Assembly: GCA_963805985.1 (NCBI GenBank)
Contig: CAWDWG010000008.1
Coordinates: 372,001-436,000, forward strand
DNA from: Bog-257 sp963805985
GTDB lineage: Bacteria > Acidobacteriota > Terriglobia > Terriglobales > Acidobacteriaceae
DNA: 64,000 nucleotides
Direction: 5' to 3'
The notes under the pieces were generated by a model that made no database searches, was not told the DNA's origin, and was given only the letters and a program-made list of their open reading frames with translations. A program made the position numbers and the translations under genes. Shown piece by piece: positions 62,844 to 64,000 of this stretch (position 1 is its first letter; every line of letters starts with the position of its first letter).

Positions 62844-63256
62844 GATGCGCTGCTCCAATCTCTGGCGGCGAGATTTGTTCGAAGCCGCCTCTACAACCTA
62901 GTGGCACGCCTGCACTCCACGTTGAGTAACTAGTCCAGCGAAAAGGGAAGTGGCCGGCCGGCAACTCGACTTTGCCAACCGAGGTCTTTGGCGTTGCTAT
63001 GTATGTTGAAACCACTACATTGTAGTGATCGAACCACGGTTTGGGAAAGCTATTGTTAGCCGAACTGACCGATCACCGTGTTCTCCGGCGAGCTGAGATC
63101 GCTCAGATGCCCGACGCGATCGCTAAGCGGGGTCACCAGTTGCGTTCTCGCGAGTTCAGCATTTCCGCAGCTGCTCGCTTGCTTGTATAATCGGGTGGCT
63201 GGTAATCCCGCGCGTGGCATGGAAAGCGGTGGATGCCAGCGCCTCCCTGATCTCGT
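62844..63256. other. Intergenic region before tRNA-Ala
   Basis: 413 bases. It holds a near-perfect palindrome at 63013-63027 and otherwise nothing I recognise; short open frames here lack ribosome sites and homology. Confidence 0.4.
63013..63027. promoter_or_regulatory. BlaI/MecI-like operator palindrome
   Basis: CACTACA-T-TGTAGTG. The ACTACA/TGTAGT halves match the known BlaI/MecI/CopY operator type, although spacing is one base rather than the usual two. It lies 170 bases upstream of the DUF3300 start and 230 before tRNA-Ala. No blaI gene is in the window. Confidence 0.4.
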
Positions 63257-63332
63257 GGGGCTATAGCTCAGCTGGGAGAGCGCATCGTTCGCAACGATGA
63301 GGTCGTCGGTTCGATCCCGACTAGCTCCACCA
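63257..63332 (+). tRNA. tRNA-Ala (anticodon CGC)
   Basis: Acceptor GGGGCTA pairs with TAGCTCC, including the G3:U70 pair that identifies alanine tRNAs. D arm GCTCAGCTGGGAGAGC, anticodon stem CATCG/CGATG around TTCGCAA, T arm GTCGG-TTCGATC-CCGAC, discriminator A and encoded CCA. It reads GCG. Confidence 0.97.
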
Positions 63333-63564
63333 AAATAAGTATCCTAATTTGCAATAGCTTACAAATTGTTACTTGGTTCTTTATCAACTTTGTGTCAAGT
63401 TGCGGTGTGACTCCTTGCCACCGAGCTTAATGTGACTGGGTAGATCCGAAGGGCTTTACCTTTCCCTTCGACACTCCGCCGATTGCGATTTTTACCCGTC
63501 ACAGGTCTAATCGGGACGAATCCCACCGCTGCAATTGCGTGATTGGTCGGGACGGCTGGCGCGC

Positions 63565-64000
63565 GTGATTGGAAATTCCCAACAGCACTGCTTCGACGTA
63601 GTGGTGATAGGCGCGGGTGCTGCCGGACTCATGTGCGCGATCGAGGCAGGCCGTCGCGGGCGGCGTGTGGCGTTGCTCGAGCGCGCCGAGCGGGTGGGCA
63701 AGAAAATTCTGATTTCCGGCGGTGGGCGCTGCAACTTCACCAACCTGCATTGCCGTCCAGAAAACTTTATCTCTGCCAATCCTCACTTTGCCCGATCAGC
63801 ACTGGCGCGTTACACACCTGCTGATTTCATCGCACTGGTAGAAAGACATGGTATCGCTTACCACGAAAAGACTCTGGGGCAACTCTTTTGCGATGGCTCG
63901 GCGGAGCAGATCACGGCCATGCTGCTGCGTGAATGTGCCGACGCGAATGTCACGATCTTCCTGCGAGCAAACATCCGGGAAATAAAACGTACGGATCGAC
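63565..64000 (+). CDS. BaiN/RdsA-type FAD oxidoreductase, N-terminal part
   Basis: The frame is open from 63511 to the window end. From a GTG at 63565 it reads VIGNSQQHCFDVVVIGAGAAGLMCAIEA, the FAD-binding GxGxxG motif, then GKKILISGGGRCNFTN, the family-specific motif of the HI0933/BaiN flavoproteins. The start is uncertain (TTG at 63535 also possible) and the gene is cut by the right edge after about 145 codons. A shorter open frame in another phase at 63543 is not the gene. The gap 63333-63564 is AT-richer than its surroundings and otherwise empty. Confidence 0.85.
   Translation, partial: MIGNSQQHCFDVVVIGAGAAGLMCAIEAGRRGRRVALLERAERVGKKILISGGGRCNFTNLHCRPENFISANPHFARSALARYTPADFIALVERHGIAYHEKTLGQLFCDGSAEQITAMLLRECADANVTIFLRANIREIKRTDR

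Noticed and set aside
63333..63400. Integration site next to tRNA-Ala
   Set aside because: The segment is AT-rich, but no integrase gene and no duplicated tRNA end is visible in the window.

Overview
The window is visibly GC-rich bacterial DNA, most probably from an Acidobacteriota (Terriglobia / Koribacter-like) soil organism. That is inference from gene content: a DUF2950/DUF3300 pair, a DUF885 metallopeptidase, YVTN beta-propeller and DUF1697 proteins, an ArsR-SRPBCC operon, and many small hairpin and inverted-repeat elements between genes. There is no rRNA, CRISPR array, transposase or phage gene. Two tRNA genes are present: Thr(CGT) and Ala(CGC).

Layout. 0-9 kb: secreted and envelope proteins (M64 peptidase, DUF885 metallopeptidase, amino-acid permease, Tat-exported multicopper oxidase, phospholipase C-like phosphoesterase). 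9-25 kb: a frameshifted PTPS-related membrane protein, then housekeeping genes (rdgB, cysS, aroF, pgsA, thiG) mixed with small secreted proteins (fasciclin, Thr-rich, YceI, YVTN). 24-32 kb: acyl-CoA dehydrogenase, MscS-type channel, ArsR-SRPBCC operon with two palindromic operators, MerR-TPR fusion, tRNA-Thr, DUF302, DUF202, M23 peptidase. 32.5-39.3 kb: a glycolate module, glcDEF plus a long malate synthase, predicted to turn glycolate into glyoxylate and then malate. 40.7-46.5 kb: an electron-transfer module made of a membrane Fe-S oxidoreductase (EMO-like), EtfB, EtfA and a long acyl-CoA dehydrogenase. 46.7-57 kb: an about 3,130-residue iterative type I synthase related to PUFA synthases, its Sfp-type phosphopantetheinyl transferase, and a transaldolase. 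58-64 kb: coiled-coil protein, GT39-like glycosyltransferase, DUF2950/DUF3300 pair, tRNA-Ala and the start of a BaiN-like flavoprotein.

Most interesting region: 40.7-57 kb. The synthase reads KS-AT-KS-5xACP-KR-DH. All five carrier domains have Thr (GIDTVKQ or GVDTVKQ) where carrier proteins normally have the phosphopantetheine-bearing Ser. It has no enoyl reductase in cis and no PfaD-like gene nearby, but it follows directly after an ETF/acyl-CoA dehydrogenase/quinone oxidoreductase set, which suggests an unusual lipid-making system with a flavin redox partner. One base appears to be missing in an A-run at 51810-51813, just before the first ACP.

Other themes: three apparent frameshifts (in or next to the DUF885 gene, the PTPS-related gene and the synthase); a small repeat inserted in frame inside rdgB with a second copy just downstream; three intergenic elements of 110-145 bp with inverted repetitive ends; and five copies of a hairpin repeat with covarying stems.
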